A DNA stretch of 64,000 nucleotides from contig CAZBLU010000003.1 of NCBI GenBank assembly GCA_964493015.1, forward strand, positions 1 to 64,000. Reading direction: 5' to 3'. The position numbers were made by a program, and so were the translations under genes. Source of the stretch: Caldimicrobium sp964493015. GTDB taxonomy: Bacteria; Desulfobacterota; Thermodesulfobacteria; Thermodesulfobacteriales; Thermodesulfobacteriaceae. Shown one piece after another: positions 41,911 through 50,553 of this stretch; within the stretch, counting starts at the first letter, position 1; each line of letters opens with the position of its first letter. The notes below the pieces were generated by a model that was not told the DNA's origin, made no database searches, and worked only from the letters and a program-made list of their open reading frames with translations.

Positions 41911-42485
41911 AAGACCTGGTAAAGTTGCTCTCAATCCTGATCCTAATGTCATTCCTCTTTGCTTGTTCACTTAAGAAAGATATAGCAAGTAATCTTAATG
42001 AGTGGAAGGAGGGGATGGTAGAGAAGGTTAAAGTTGTTTTATCGGATATCCCTATAGTTAAGAGGTGGGTTAGGCTTCCCCCTCCACCTAAGGAACTCTA
42101 CAGGGAGACCGAGGCTAAGATTGCCCTTTTAAAACTTTCACGGGCAAAGGACCTATTTGCCGATGAGTATGGGAAAGTGCTTAAAGAGTGGGACTTAGCT
42201 AAAAAGGATTATGAAAGGAAACTTTACAAGAGGGCAGAGAGGAAATTAAAGAAAACTCATCAAGCCTCGGAAGAGCTCCTTAAAAAGGTAGAGGATGAGG
42301 AGAAAAGATTTAGAGAGGAAGCCTTGAGACGTTACAAGGAAAAGGAGGCTACCCTTTTAGCTAAACTCTCTAAGGATGAGGAAAAAAATCTCAAAATAAG
42401 GCTCTATCTTTGGAAATTAAGAAACCTTTTGGATTTGGGTCGCTTTGATGAATTTGAAAGAGAGCTTGAAAAGTCCCCTATTTAG
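41907..42485 (+). CDS. Lipoprotein with a charged coiled-coil domain
   Basis: 192-aa exported protein with a lipoprotein signal ending at FLFAC (Cys20). From residue ~75 to the end it is very rich in Lys, Glu and Leu with heptad character, likely a periplasmic coiled coil. A Pro-rich stretch (RLPPPPKEL, ~57) joins the two parts. The layout resembles DUF4398-type lipoproteins, but I cannot confirm it. It is translated with the WecA-like gene (ATGA overlap), and its C-terminus overlaps the start of pgpA. Confidence 0.75.
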   Translation: MKDLVKLLSILILMSFLFACSLKKDIASNLNEWKEGMVEKVKVVLSDIPIVKRWVRLPPPPKELYRETEAKIALLKLSRAKDLFADEYGKVLKEWDLAKKDYERKLYKRAERKLKKTHQASEELLKKVEDEEKRFREEALRRYKEKEATLLAKLSKDEEKNLKIRLYLWKLRNLLDLGRFDEFERELEKSPI

Positions 42486-42942
42486 TTTAACCAATTTATA
42501 TCTCTTTATCTCCACTGGGGGCTTTGTGGGTTTTCTACCTCCCTTTCCAGGAACCCTTGGAGCTTTGCAGGGAATAATCCTATACTATTTGACCATGAAT
42601 CTAAGCCCAATCCTAAAACTCTTAATTGCCCTTATTTTGGTTGTCTTGGGAATTATCTCTTCAGGAAATATTTCGAGGACTTATCAAAAAAAAGACCCTG
42701 ATGAGGTAATTATTGATGAAATAGCTGGGGCCTATCTTGCTTCCTTAGGAAAAACTACTCTTTTGGAATTGACCCTTGTCTTTATTTTGTTTAGAATTAT
42801 AGATATTAGTAAACCCTTTCCTTTGAAAAGGCTTGAAAAGCTGAAAGGTGGCTTGGGCATCATGATGGACGATGTAGTAGCTGGTTTATTAACTAATTTA
42901 TTGGTAATACTTTTCTTTTGGCTTTTTTATGAGATTACTTAA
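42448..42942 (+). CDS. pgpA: Phosphatidylglycerophosphatase A
   Basis: Membrane phosphatase that makes phosphatidylglycerol. The family signatures GGFVGFLPPFPGTLG (~26-40) and DPDEVIIDEIAGAYLA are clear, and the C-terminal GLGIMMDDVVAG is present. At 164 aa from ATG 42448 it is the normal length. The start lies inside the lipoprotein gene (38-base overlap) and has no strong ribosome-binding site, so it depends on coupling. Confidence 0.93.
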   Translation: MNLKESLKSPLFSLTNLYLFISTGGFVGFLPPFPGTLGALQGIILYYLTMNLSPILKLLIALILVVLGIISSGNISRTYQKKDPDEVIIDEIAGAYLASLGKTTLLELTLVFILFRIIDISKPFPLKRLEKLKGGLGIMMDDVVAGLLTNLLVILFFWLFYEIT

Positions 42943-42958
42943 ATTTTAGGTGAAAACT

Positions 42959-44236
42959 GTGAAGGGAGCCTTACTTTTTATTGGGGATGAACTTATCACA
43001 GGACGCATTCTCAATACTAATGCTGAGTTTGCCGGCAAAATACTCTCAGCCTTTGGATTAGAACCTGAGGAGATAGTTACGATTCCTGACATAGAGGATA
43101 AGATTATAAATACCCTTCGGCGCCTTATAGAGGAATATGACTTTGTTATCACCTCTGGTGGTCTTGGGCCCACAGAAGATGATCTCACCACCCAGGCTGT
43201 AGCTAAGGCCCTTGATTTACCTCTTAAGGAGGATAAGGCCCTTCTTGCAGCTATTCTTGCCTCTTCAGAGTATAAAGATACTTTCGCGATGGCAAGCAAG
43301 ATGGCCCTAATGCCTGAGGGGGCTCAGGCCCTCTCCGAAGATTCTAAAGTGGTGGGCTTTGCCCTTACCTATCGAGATAAAAGGCTCTTTTTTCTTCCAG
43401 GGGTGCCTTCGCAATTTCAGGACCTTTTGAAGAACAAGGTGATCCCCCAACTATGTCTTTGGAAAACTGGGGGGAGAACCTTGGAGTGTGGGGAGGGAAA
43501 GGTTTTTAAGAGCTTTATTTTTTTTGACCTCAATGAGACAGACCTCAACAGGTTTATCCAGGAAATTCCCTCAAAGGAGGGCTTAAAGATAGGATATTAT
43601 CCCCTTCTCCCTGAGGTTAGGCTTGTTATTTTTGGAAGAGAGGAGGAAGTAAAAAACATAACCGAGCAAATCAAGGTAAGATTTAAGCTTAATTTGGTGG
43701 GTGAAGAGGAGGAGAGCTTACCTCAAGGTATAGGCAAACTCCTCAGAGAAAGGAGGGAAACCTTAGCTACCGCAGAATCCTGTACAGGGGGTTATTTGGC
43801 AAGCCTTATCACTTCTATTGCAGGGAGTTCTGATTATTTTGACCGAGGATTTGTCACCTACACCGCTAAAAGTAAAAGCGAGATCTTAGGCGTTAAAGAG
43901 GAGACCATAACTCAACAGGGAGTTTATAGTTATGAGACAGCGATAGAGATGGCCCTTGGAGCTAAGAGATTATCTCACTCTACCTATGCCTTAGCCACAA
44001 CCGGAGTTGCTGGCCCTACAGGTGGTACCCCCCAAATCCCAGTGGGAACCGTATTCATTGCCTTAGCTACACCCCAAAAGGTCTATGCTTTTAAGTTCTA
44101 TTTTGAGGGCAACAGAAATACTATCCAAAGGGTGGCAAGTTATACTGCCCTTGATATCCTCAGGAGGTATCTTCTCTATGGTGAGGGCTTTTTTAGCTAT
44201 AGATTTGCCCAAGGATTTAAAGAAAGACCTCTATAG
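42959..44236 (+). CDS. cinA: CinA family protein (nicotinamide-nucleotide amidohydrolase)
   Basis: Two-domain CinA. Residues ~1-170 are a MoaB/MogA-like COG1058 domain (FIGDELITGRILNTNAEF, SGGLGPTEDDLT), an ADP-ribose pyrophosphatase in other species. Residues ~265-410 are the PncC domain (ATAESCTGGYLAS, GVAGPTGGTPQIPVGTVF), which deamidates NMN. I chose GTG 42959, with AGGTGA 5 bases upstream; a GTG 9 bases further up is possible. At 425 aa the length is normal. The 3' end overlaps thpR. Confidence 0.93.
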   Translation: MKGALLFIGDELITGRILNTNAEFAGKILSAFGLEPEEIVTIPDIEDKIINTLRRLIEEYDFVITSGGLGPTEDDLTTQAVAKALDLPLKEDKALLAAILASSEYKDTFAMASKMALMPEGAQALSEDSKVVGFALTYRDKRLFFLPGVPSQFQDLLKNKVIPQLCLWKTGGRTLECGEGKVFKSFIFFDLNETDLNRFIQEIPSKEGLKIGYYPLLPEVRLVIFGREEEVKNITEQIKVRFKLNLVGEEEESLPQGIGKLLRERRETLATAESCTGGYLASLITSIAGSSDYFDRGFVTYTAKSKSEILGVKEETITQQGVYSYETAIEMALGAKRLSHSTYALATTGVAGPTGGTPQIPVGTVFIALATPQKVYAFKFYFEGNRNTIQRVASYTALDILRRYLLYGEGFFSYRFAQGFKERPL

Positions 44237-44753
44237 CCTTGTCCAGATACCTCTTCCAGAAGGAGTTAAAATCAAGTGGGTTGAGGAAGAAAACCTTCAT
44301 CTCACTCTTAAATTTTTTGGCCATATTAAAGAAAATCTTATTTCTAAAATTCAAAAGGCCTGTGAGAGGGCTTTAGAAACCTTTCCCCCCTTTCTGGTCT
44401 TTTTAGCAAATTTAGGGACCTTTCCTGAAAAGGGCACTCCTCGGGTGATTTGGTTAGGCCTTGAGGATCAGGATAAAAAGATATATTCTTTAGAGGAATC
44501 TTTAAGAAAGGCCCTAAGACCTTTAAAGCTTAACGAGGAAAAGGAGGCCTTTCATCCCCACATAACCCTTCTCAGAGTTAAAGGAATTGAGGATTTTGAG
44601 GCTTTCCAGGGATTTTTGGAGGGCTTAAAGGAAAAAGTTAAGCCCTTTTTGGCTAAAAGTTTTTGGGTTAGAGAGATAGTACTTTTTAAAAGCGAACTCC
44701 ATCCCAAGGGTCCAAAATATACTCCATTAGCTAAAATACCTCTCAAGGGATAG
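44178..44753 (+). CDS. thpR: RNA 2',3'-cyclic phosphodiesterase (ThpR)
   Basis: 2H-phosphoesterase that opens 2',3'-cyclic phosphates, historically called 2'-5' RNA ligase. It carries both HxT/S motifs: HLTLKFFG (~40-47) and HPHITLLR (~126-133), in the ThpR/LigT setting (RAFLAIDLP start). I chose ATG 44178, giving 191 aa, with AGGAGG 10 bases upstream. Longer frames upstream lack family similarity. It lies 59 bases inside cinA; the cinA-thpR pair is common in bacteria. Confidence 0.92.
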   Translation: MVRAFLAIDLPKDLKKDLYSLVQIPLPEGVKIKWVEEENLHLTLKFFGHIKENLISKIQKACERALETFPPFLVFLANLGTFPEKGTPRVIWLGLEDQDKKIYSLEESLRKALRPLKLNEEKEAFHPHITLLRVKGIEDFEAFQGFLEGLKEKVKPFLAKSFWVREIVLFKSELHPKGPKYTPLAKIPLKG

Positions 44754-44759
44754 GTATAC

Positions 44760-46403
44760 ATGAAAAGATTTAAGCCTATCCTATCTTTACTATTTACGAT
44801 CTTAAGTTGTTTCGTCTTTTTTGCCCTGGTCTTTTTAGTAGGCTTAACAAAGCTTTTTTCTCAGGAAGAGCCTTCTTATGGAGATACTTTAATTATAGGC
44901 ACCATTGCTGATGCGAGTATTCTTGTGCCTATGTTAGCCACAGATGCCATGAGTCACTTTGTGGCCAGAAATATCTTTCGAGGGGTAGTAGAATATGCCC
45001 CTGATTTATCTATTGTGGGAGATTTGGCTGAGCGCTTTGAGGTCTCTAAGGATCAAAGGGAGATAACCTTTTATCTTAAAAGAGGAGTCAAATGGGAGGA
45101 CGGAGTCGAGGTAACAGCCTATGATATTGAATTTGGTTTTAAATTAATTACTAATCCTGAAATTCCCTCAAGCTATGCCAGTGACTTTCTGGAGGTAAAG
45201 GAGTTTAAGGTATTAGACCGCTATACCTTTAGAGTTACCTATAAAAGGCCTTTTGCCCTTGCCCTTGCCTCTTGGGGCAATTTAGTTGTTCTTCCGAGGC
45301 ATATCCTGGAGGGAAAGGATCTTAAATATCTCCAGAGTAGCTTTGGAAGAAAACCTCTTGGCAATGGGCCCTTCAAGTTTAAGGCTTGGCAGCCCCAAAA
45401 CAGGATCATTTTAGAGTATAATCCTCTCTATGGAGAGGGCAGGCCCTATTTGGATCGGCTTATTTACCGCGTTATCCCTGATCCTTCCACTCTATTTATG
45501 GAACTCAGATCCTTTGGTATAGACTGGATTACCCTTATTCCCCTGCAGTTTCGCAAATTTCAGGGGGATCAAAAATTAAAGAGTAATTTTCAAGTCTATT
45601 CCTATCTTGCCTTTGCCTATACCTATTTAGGGTATAATTTAAGAGACCCTCTTTTTAAAGACAAGAGAGTTAGGAAGGCCCTTTGTATGGCTATTGATAA
45701 GAGAAAAATCGTTGAAGGGGCTCTTTTAGGGCAGGGTATTCCCGCTTATGGTCCCTACAAGCCTGATGCCTGGTTTTATAATCCTGAGGTGGAAAAGAGT
45801 TGTCCCTATGATCCAATGAGAGCTCTAAGGCTCTTAGAGGAGGCAGGGTTTAAGAAAGGTAAGGGAGGGCTTCTCTATAAAGATGGAAGGCCCTTTGAAT
45901 TTACTATCCTCACCAATCAGGGGAATCTGGCAAGAATGTTAGCTGCTCAGATTATTCAACAGGACTTGGCTAAGCTTGGAATTAAAGTTAATATCCGCGT
46001 CTTGGAGTGGACTACCCTTATTCATCAATTTATTGATAAAAGGAGATTTCAGGCTGTTATCCTTGGCTGGACCACAGGGCCTGACCCCGATCTCTATGAT
46101 ATTTTTCACTCTTCCAAGGTCAAATCTCCAGGCTTAAATTTTGTGGGTTATGAAAATCCTGAGGTAGACAGGTTACTTGAAGAGGGAAGATATACCTTAG
46201 ACAGGGAAAAGCGAAAAAAAATCTATGCCAGACTTCAAGAAATCTTAGCTGATGACCAGCCCTATACCTTTTTATACATCCCTATGAGCTTAGAGGCCAT
46301 TCACAAAAGATTCAGGGGGATTAAGCCCTCGGCTATAGGCCTAAGCTATAACCTTGAACGGTGGTGGGTACCAAAGAGTGAACAAAAATATTTAATACCT
46401 TGA
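44760..46403 (+). CDS. Peptide/nickel-type ABC transporter substrate-binding protein (family 5)
   Basis: Extracytoplasmic solute-binding protein of SBP_bac_5 (OppA/DppA type), 547 aa. An unusually long N-terminal hydrophobic helix (~8-34) ending LFSQ serves as signal or anchor; no lipobox cysteine follows. The LAERFEVSKDQREITFYLKR segment, split here as LAERFEVS and ITFYLKRGVKWEDG, is the family signature (~78-108). No permease or ATPase subunits are adjacent, so the transport system is elsewhere or the protein acts in another role, such as sensing. Substrate unknown. Confidence 0.88.
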   Translation: MKRFKPILSLLFTILSCFVFFALVFLVGLTKLFSQEEPSYGDTLIIGTIADASILVPMLATDAMSHFVARNIFRGVVEYAPDLSIVGDLAERFEVSKDQREITFYLKRGVKWEDGVEVTAYDIEFGFKLITNPEIPSSYASDFLEVKEFKVLDRYTFRVTYKRPFALALASWGNLVVLPRHILEGKDLKYLQSSFGRKPLGNGPFKFKAWQPQNRIILEYNPLYGEGRPYLDRLIYRVIPDPSTLFMELRSFGIDWITLIPLQFRKFQGDQKLKSNFQVYSYLAFAYTYLGYNLRDPLFKDKRVRKALCMAIDKRKIVEGALLGQGIPAYGPYKPDAWFYNPEVEKSCPYDPMRALRLLEEAGFKKGKGGLLYKDGRPFEFTILTNQGNLARMLAAQIIQQDLAKLGIKVNIRVLEWTTLIHQFIDKRRFQAVILGWTTGPDPDLYDIFHSSKVKSPGLNFVGYENPEVDRLLEEGRYTLDREKRKKIYARLQEILADDQPYTFLYIPMSLEAIHKRFRGIKPSAIGLSYNLERWWVPKSEQKYLIP

Positions 46404-46414
46404 AGGGGGTCTTT

Positions 46415-47455
46415 ATGTCAGAAAAGATCGTCTTTTTTGAAGCTAAAGACTGGGAAAGGGAGAAATTCGTTAGAGGTATGGAAAGAAAAATTTTGACAGA
46501 CTTTGACGATGTAGAAGTAGAATTCATTCCCATGCCCTTAAGAGAGGACACGGCATCTGCCTTTTCTGAAACTACAGTTGCAGTAATCTATTTAAATTCT
46601 ATTATCACAGATAAGGTTATCAATCATCTTCCCAAATTAAAGTATTTAATTACCAGGACGACAGGGATAGACCATATTGATGTGTTGAGTTGTCATAAGA
46701 GGGGAATCCAGGTCTCGAATGTTCCCTATTATGCCAGCGTTACGGTAGCTGAACATGTGTTTGCCTTGATCTTTGCTTTAGCAAGAAGGATGCGTTTAAA
46801 TTTTGAAAAAATGCAGCGTTTTGATTTTTCTCGGGAAGGACTTCTGGGCTTTGATCTCTACGGAAAAACTCTTGGAGTCATAGGCACAGGTAACATCGGG
46901 AGTCATCTCTGTAGAATAGGTTATGGTATAGGGATGAAGGTTATAGCTTATGATATTAACCCTTCTCAGGAACTCATAGAGAGATACGGAGTCAGTTATG
47001 TATCCTTGGAAACCCTTCTTTCTGAGGCCGATGTAATAACTGTTATGGTGCCCTATTACCCCAAGACCCATCACTTAATTAATTTCGAGAACATAAAATT
47101 GGTCAAACCAAAGGCTATGCTCATTAATGCAGCCAGAGGCCCTGTGGTAGATACTTTGGCCCTAATTTGGGCCTTAGAGAATGGAAGACTTCAAGGTGGT
47201 GTGGCCTTAGATGTCTTTGAGGGAGAAAGGGCCCTTTTAGATCTTTCTTATCTGAAAGAAAGTCTTCCACAGGAAGTTGCCCAAAGGGCCCTTTTAACCC
47301 TACATCTCTTAAAATTTCCTCATGTCATCTTTACTCCCCACATAGCTTATTATACTGAGGAGGCTATGGATAGACTTATTGACTGGATCATAGCGGATTT
47401 AAAGCATTATCTTCAATACAAATCCAGCAAGGTTCACTTTGAGAGCTATTTTTAA
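46415..47455 (+). CDS. D-isomer-specific 2-hydroxyacid dehydrogenase
   Basis: NAD-dependent enzyme interconverting 2-keto and D-2-hydroxy acids. At 346 aa, NAD motif GVIGTGNIGSHLCRIG (~155-170), catalytic Arg region NAARGPVVDTLAL and His in FTPHIAYYTEEA. It resembles D-lactate dehydrogenases and related proteins more than phosphoglycerate dehydrogenase. I chose ATG 46415, with GAAGGGGG upstream, over a frame start at TTG 46400. It converges on the heptosyltransferase gene, overlapping by 4 bases. Confidence 0.9.
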   Translation: MSEKIVFFEAKDWEREKFVRGMERKILTDFDDVEVEFIPMPLREDTASAFSETTVAVIYLNSIITDKVINHLPKLKYLITRTTGIDHIDVLSCHKRGIQVSNVPYYASVTVAEHVFALIFALARRMRLNFEKMQRFDFSREGLLGFDLYGKTLGVIGTGNIGSHLCRIGYGIGMKVIAYDINPSQELIERYGVSYVSLETLLSEADVITVMVPYYPKTHHLINFENIKLVKPKAMLINAARGPVVDTLALIWALENGRLQGGVALDVFEGERALLDLSYLKESLPQEVAQRALLTLHLLKFPHVIFTPHIAYYTEEAMDRLIDWIIADLKHYLQYKSSKVHFESYF

Positions 47456-48429
47456 GGATCTGGGGTTAAGAGCTCCTTTACCAACTGATAAACCTCATCT
47501 GGAGTTATATCTAACAAACATCTATAATGTTTACGGGGACAGGTCCTTTCAAAACAGGGGGCACAGGGAAGCTCTTTTTTAATTATCTTGGCCCGTTCAT
47601 TAAGAGGGCCAGTGAGAGTTGGGTCAGTAGAGCCAAAGAGGGCAATTTGAGGAATTTTAAGGGCTGCTCCCAAGTGCATAAGGCCTGAATCATTGGAAAT
47701 AAGAGCTTTTCCAAGGGTGAAGATACCTGCCAATATCTTTAAGTTCGTCTTGCCACAGAGATTATAGGCCCCCTCCAATCCCTCACAGATTAATTGCCCG
47801 CTTTTCCTTTCCTTGGGGCCTCCTACCACTAAGACTCTAAATCCCTGGGAAATCAATTTTAAGGCAAGTTCACGATAATACTTTTCAGGCCACTTTTTAG
47901 CTGGCCCAAAGGCCGCTCCAGGAGCAAGGATAATAAATGGCTCTCTTTCAGGAGTTAGGCCCCACTCTTTGAGATAGGCCTTAGCTTGATTAAGTGTCTC
48001 TTCCTTTAGATAAAGTTTAAGTTCTCTCTCCTTTATAGGATAGCCAAGCTTCTCTATAAGATATAGATATTTATCTCTTTGATGCATCCTCTCCTTGGGA
48101 GGTTTCACTTTTTGGGTTAAGAGAAGGCCTCTTAAATCAGTAGCAAAGCCCATTCTTACTCTTAGGCGAGCTCTGAAAAAGAGCCAGGCTGAAGAAAAGG
48201 AATTGGTAAGGAGAAGTCCCTTTTCCTCTCGGTAGCGAGAGAGGTTTGCAAGGTTTAGACGAAAATTTTCTTTATAAAAAGGGAGAACCTTTGTCTTAGG
48301 AAAGTCTTCGAAGAGCTCTAAAAAGCTTGGGGGGCCAAAGAGGATAAGAGGTTCTATGTGGGACAAATTTGCATAGACAGGTGTTGCCATAAGGGCATCT
48401 CCAAGCCAATTGGGGATCCTAATCAGCAT
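47452..48429 (-). CDS. Glycosyltransferase family 9 (lipopolysaccharide heptosyltransferase II, WaaF-like)
   Basis: Adds a heptose to the inner core of LPS in the cytoplasm. The N-terminus LIRIPNWLGDALMATPV is the WaaF signature. The C-terminal half carries the donor site (LISNDSGLMHLGAAL, ALFGSTDPTLTGP) and the Cys cluster CAPCFERTCPRKHYRC. At 325 aa it is of normal length. The start overlaps truD by 11 bases. It implies LPS or a related lipid-anchored glycan. Confidence 0.88.
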   Translation of the reverse strand: MLIRIPNWLGDALMATPVYANLSHIEPLILFGPPSFLELFEDFPKTKVLPFYKENFRLNLANLSRYREEKGLLLTNSFSSAWLFFRARLRVRMGFATDLRGLLLTQKVKPPKERMHQRDKYLYLIEKLGYPIKERELKLYLKEETLNQAKAYLKEWGLTPEREPFIILAPGAAFGPAKKWPEKYYRELALKLISQGFRVLVVGGPKERKSGQLICEGLEGAYNLCGKTNLKILAGIFTLGKALISNDSGLMHLGAALKIPQIALFGSTDPTLTGPLNERAKIIKKELPCAPCFERTCPRKHYRCLLDITPDEVYQLVKELLTPDP

Positions 48430-49585
48430 AAAAGAGCCTCTTTACTACTAATGTGGCATAACTCCCCTTTTCTAAGAAAAATTTGATCTTAAAAGTTCCT
48501 TGAGAAATTTTCTCTAAGGTTAAGTCCTTGGGAAAGACTAAGGCTTGACGAGGATATGTTTTAAAGATGAGCCCCTTAACAAAGGTACGAAGATTTTTAA
48601 AGTCCTCAAATCCCTCATTTTTAAGGACTTTTAGATAGAGATCCCTTAAGGGAAGCTTTGAGAAATTTTCCACAGAGATCTTAGGGGAGGGGTAGGGGAT
48701 CTTTAAGGACTTTAGAAGATTCTCTACCTCTTCTTCTGGTATGACCTGGTAAAAAAGGAGATTGCCTAAGGGATAGGGGATAGAGAAATGATCCAAATGA
48801 AGATATCGCAAAATCTCTTTCAGGACCTCATTCCAAAGAAAACTCTGATAAACATTTCCCAAGAAGAAGAGATACTCTTGGTCAATGAGGTTTAAGGCCC
48901 TTTTCAAAGTGCGTTGAGAGTATCGATGTTCCGAGAGAAATATTAAGAGGTTTTGGATCCAGGTAATTCTTGCATAGGGAAGGCATATTTGGGGATTGCG
49001 CCAATTTTTTCGAAGACATTCTCTCAACTTTTGAGATAGGGAGAAATCTTCATAACTACTTTCAACGAGGATTAAGTAAAGGGCCCTTTCCCAATTGCCC
49101 TTAATTATTTCCTTTACGGCAAACTCTTTACTCTCGGTCACCGAACCAAATCTCTGCTCATCAAAATAGTTGGGTATTCCATATCTTTTAACTTCATCCA
49201 CCCTTTTTATGAGGATATTTTCCTCAAGCTCTACCTCTCTCACCACTATTTCAAAATTGTTCCCTAAGAGGTCCCCTTTTTCTATTTGTTTTGGGCTCTT
49301 ACCCAAATAGGTTAGCTCAAGATTATTCTCTTTGAGATCTCTTTTTGGGCCACCTTTGATCGTTATGTATTGATAAGAGATAGCACGCTTATCCTTAAGC
49401 CCACCATATCCAAAATTTTTCAGAGGAATGTGCCATTTTTTGGCAATTTTACCCAGGGCATCCCATGTAGTTAAATTTATTTTTTTTAGAAGATAGAGAG
49501 AATGTTCGCCCCTTTCAGTAGGGTAGATTTTTACTACTTCAGAGACGATAAAGTCTTCAGGATTAAGTTTTAATTTGATTTTCAC
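48419..49585 (-). CDS. truD: tRNA pseudouridine synthase D
   Basis: Makes pseudouridine 13 in tRNA. The catalytic Asp65 lies in the family motif GYGGLKDKRA. The flanking segments NYFDEQRFGSV (~138-148) and EYLFFLGNVYQSFLWNEVL match TruD. At 388 aa it is the long archaeal/bacterial type with a TRUD insert domain. It ends 11 bases inside waaF and starts 13 bases after yebC. Confidence 0.93.
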   Translation of the reverse strand: MKIKLKLNPEDFIVSEVVKIYPTERGEHSLYLLKKINLTTWDALGKIAKKWHIPLKNFGYGGLKDKRAISYQYITIKGGPKRDLKENNLELTYLGKSPKQIEKGDLLGNNFEIVVREVELEENILIKRVDEVKRYGIPNYFDEQRFGSVTESKEFAVKEIIKGNWERALYLILVESSYEDFSLSQKLRECLRKNWRNPQICLPYARITWIQNLLIFLSEHRYSQRTLKRALNLIDQEYLFFLGNVYQSFLWNEVLKEILRYLHLDHFSIPYPLGNLLFYQVIPEEEVENLLKSLKIPYPSPKISVENFSKLPLRDLYLKVLKNEGFEDFKNLRTFVKGLIFKTYPRQALVFPKDLTLEKISQGTFKIKFFLEKGSYATLVVKRLFYAD

Positions 49586-49598
49586 TATTTAGAGGTTT

Positions 49599-50345
49599 TT
49601 ATTTGAGGGCTTCCATAATCCTTTCAGGGATGTCAAAGTTGGCATAGACCTGTTGCACATCATCTAAATCTTCCAATGCTTCCATGAGTTTGAGCAAGCT
49701 TTGAGCTGTGCTTTCATCACTTACAGGAATAAGATTTTTAGGCACCATGGTTACTTTGGCAGAAAGAATTTCAATCCCAGCAGCCTCAAGTGCTGCTTTC
49801 ACTTTTTCAAAATCTGAGGGCAGAGTGATTATTTCTATCTCACTTTCGTATTCTTTGGTGTCTTCAGCACCATTTTCAATGGCAATTTCTAAAACCTTTT
49901 CTTCATCCTTTCTGGGCACCACAATTAGCCCTTTTTGTTCAAAGATCCAAGCTACAGATCCTGGTTCTGCAAGATTACCTCCGTATTTACTGAAGAGGTG
50001 CCTTAACTCAGAGACGGTTCGCTTTCTATTGTCTGTGATGGTAGAGACGAGGATAGCTACTCCACCTGGACCATATCCCTCAAAATAGGCCTCTTCATAA
50101 TTAGTATCAGATTCAAGGCCCAAGGCCTTTTTAATAGCCCTCTCTATATTTTCTTTTGGCATGTTGGCAGCACGAGCTGCTTGGATAGCAGCTCTGAGAC
50201 GAGGATTTAAATCAGGATCTCCGCTACCTCCTGTCTTAACAGCAACAACTATCTCTCTAATAAGTTTAGTAAAAAGTTGTCCTCTCTTAGCATCCTGGGC
50301 TGCTTTTTTTCTCTTGATTTGTGCCCAATGGGAATGTCCTGCCAT
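49599..50345 (-). CDS. yebC: YebC/PmpR family protein
   Basis: 248-aa protein of the YebC family, named as transcriptional regulators but recently linked to translation of proline-rich stretches. The start (AGHSHWAQIKRKKAAQDAKR) is the family signature, followed by ARAANMPKENIERAIKKALG and the ENGAEDTKEYESEI region. Normal length. The usual partner ruvC is not adjacent. The start has AAAAGGGG upstream and a 208-base gap to the next, divergent gene. Confidence 0.94.
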   Translation of the reverse strand: MAGHSHWAQIKRKKAAQDAKRGQLFTKLIREIVVAVKTGGSGDPDLNPRLRAAIQAARAANMPKENIERAIKKALGLESDTNYEEAYFEGYGPGGVAILVSTITDNRKRTVSELRHLFSKYGGNLAEPGSVAWIFEQKGLIVVPRKDEEKVLEIAIENGAEDTKEYESEIEIITLPSDFEKVKAALEAAGIEILSAKVTMVPKNLIPVSDESTAQSLLKLMEALEDLDDVQQVYANFDIPERIMEALK

Positions 50346-50541
50346 AGAACTACACCCCTTTTCTCTGTTTAGTCACTAAAATTTTAATCTCTTTTTAAAC
50401 TCTTTCAAGATCGTGTATGCTTTCAATTACTGCACAACGAATTGGTCACCTCAATTTATATTAAATTTACCTCGGAAGGGCATTTTTCCTCTCTGGTCAA
50501 AAGGCTTTTACACAAATACTTCTCAATATTTAAAATAAAGG

Positions 50542-50547
50542 TATACT
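50542..50547 (+). promoter_or_regulatory. -10 element six bases before the HAD gene start (leaderless)
   Basis: TATACT at 50542-50547 leaves 6 bases before the ATG, so transcription would start at or next to the start codon. No ribosome-binding site is present. A -35-like TTCTCA lies at 50520-50525. The rest of the 208-base gap shows nothing else. Confidence 0.4.
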
Positions 50548-50553
50548 TAATTT

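Noticed and set aside
47452..47455. Missing terminator between the convergent hydroxyacid dehydrogenase and waaF-like genes
   Set aside because: The genes overlap by 4 bases. Such tight convergent ends occur several times in the window and are not special.
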